Of a stretch of DNA of 21,707 nucleotides, positions 21,428 through 21,707 are shown piece after piece. Both the position numbers and the translations under genes were made by a program. The stretch's first letter is position 1. The number at the start of each line of letters is the position of its first letter. The DNA comes from Symbiodinium natans. Lineage: Eukaryota; Sar; Dinophyceae; Suessiales; Symbiodiniaceae. Where the stretch lies: positions 470,001 to 491,707 of the forward strand of contig CAJNDS010001225.1 of the NCBI GenBank assembly GCA_905221605.1, given 5' to 3'. The notes beneath the pieces were generated by a model, which worked only from the letters and a program-made list of their open reading frames with translations, did not search any database and was not told where the DNA came from.

Positions 21428-21707
21428 TGGGGGCCTACTCTGGGCTGGCTTTAGGGTTTAGGGGCTACTCTGGGCTGACTTTAGGGTTTAGGGCCTACTC
21501 GGTACTGGTTTTAGGGTTTAGGGCCTACTCTGGGCTGGCTTTAGGGTTTAGGGCCTAGTCTGGGCTGGCTTCTGGGCTGGCTTTAGGGTTTAGGGCCTAC
21601 TCTGGGTTTAGGGCTGGTTTTATTGAGGATTTAAGGCCTACTCTGGGCTGGCTTTAGGGTCTGCTCTGGGCTGCCTTTAGGGTTTAGGGCCCACCCTGGG
21701 CGGCAGC
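21428..21707 (+). repeat. 30-bp satellite containing a telomeric dimer
   Basis: Unit GGCCTACTCTGGGCTGGCTT followed by TAGGGTTTAG, about eight copies with some deletions, continuing past the window end. A single unit (GGGCTGGTTTTAGGGTTTAA, GGCCTAC) also sits at about 21019-21046 between the two blocks of the 21-bp satellite. Confidence 0.93.

Noticed and set aside
20411-21558. Several 90-131-aa ORFs with PGFP repeats on both strands.
   Set aside because: The open frames follow from a ~21-bp tandem repeat. They are interrupted by 18-23-bp unit variation and have no supporting splice or start signals.
1-21707. CRISPR arrays, bacterial operons, tRNA or rRNA genes, and a dinoflagellate spliced-leader gene.
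   Set aside because: None was seen on reading. Repeats are telomeric or satellite type without spacer structure, and the splice grammar is eukaryotic. A covariance-model search would be needed to exclude a tRNA fully.

Overview
ORGANISM. This is nuclear eukaryotic DNA, most likely from a dinoflagellate or a close alveolate relative. There are no long genuine ORFs. Plant/alveolate-type telomeric repeats (TTTAGGG/CCCTAAA) occur in dozens of internal blocks on both strands. The one securely identified gene is cut into 28-48-nt exons. Three of its five introns begin with GC instead of GT, and all six exons begin with G directly after the acceptor AG. That splice grammar (GC/GT donors, AG|G acceptors) is described for dinoflagellates; the species is not resolved.

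RECOGNISED GENE. Ribosomal protein eS31 (RPS27A, the ribosomal half of the ubiquitin-S27a fusion) lies on the minus strand at 15910-19497. It has six exons in consistent phase, an intact Cys4 zinc finger and a stop codon. The ubiquitin half was not found between 19498 and the window end.

CANDIDATE GENE. On the plus strand, converging on eS31, short open segments with plausible splice sites end in a stop at 15815, only 94 bp from the eS31 stop codon. The phase-compatible set is 11625-11703, 12892-12933, 13066-13116, 14195-14251, 14615-14644 (a shortened form of the 14613-14664 island), 15368-15412 and 15750-15815. Further candidates lie upstream at 2209-2509, 6236-6317, 6583-6645, 7842-7882, 8074-8142, 9416-9434, 9624-9664 and 10937-10984. 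No family was recognised. Individual calls are tentative, and several islands are open on both strands.

REPEAT LAYOUT. 1-2190: degenerate telomeric-like DNA that changes strand several times. 2190-3240: a coding-like island with small inverted-repeat elements. 3240-3900: degenerate telomeric sequence with an unrecognised island. 3900-6085: a 10-bp minisatellite (CTCATGCCAA type) with a higher-order repeat. 6085-15600: coding-like islands alternating with telomeric blocks and MITE-like hairpin elements in several families. 15608-15707: a 100-N assembly gap beside 33 G. 15710-19640: the eS31 gene, with introns made largely of telomeric arrays, hairpin elements and a GA/CT tract. 19640-20400: telomeric-like spacer. 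20425-21425: about 44 copies of a ~21-bp satellite. 21430-21707: a 30-bp satellite carrying a telomeric dimer, running off the window end.

MAIN OBSERVATION. Unique or exonic islands are repeatedly flanked by CCCTAAA on the left and TTTAGGG on the right. This is the polarity of a linear fragment with a telomere at each end. Successive islands therefore look like telomere-capped pieces joined end to end. Equally, the introns between them carry complementary G-rich and C-rich arms that could pair in the pre-mRNA. Small TIR elements lie inside several of these introns, some with direct-repeat flanks, as expected for introner-like elements.
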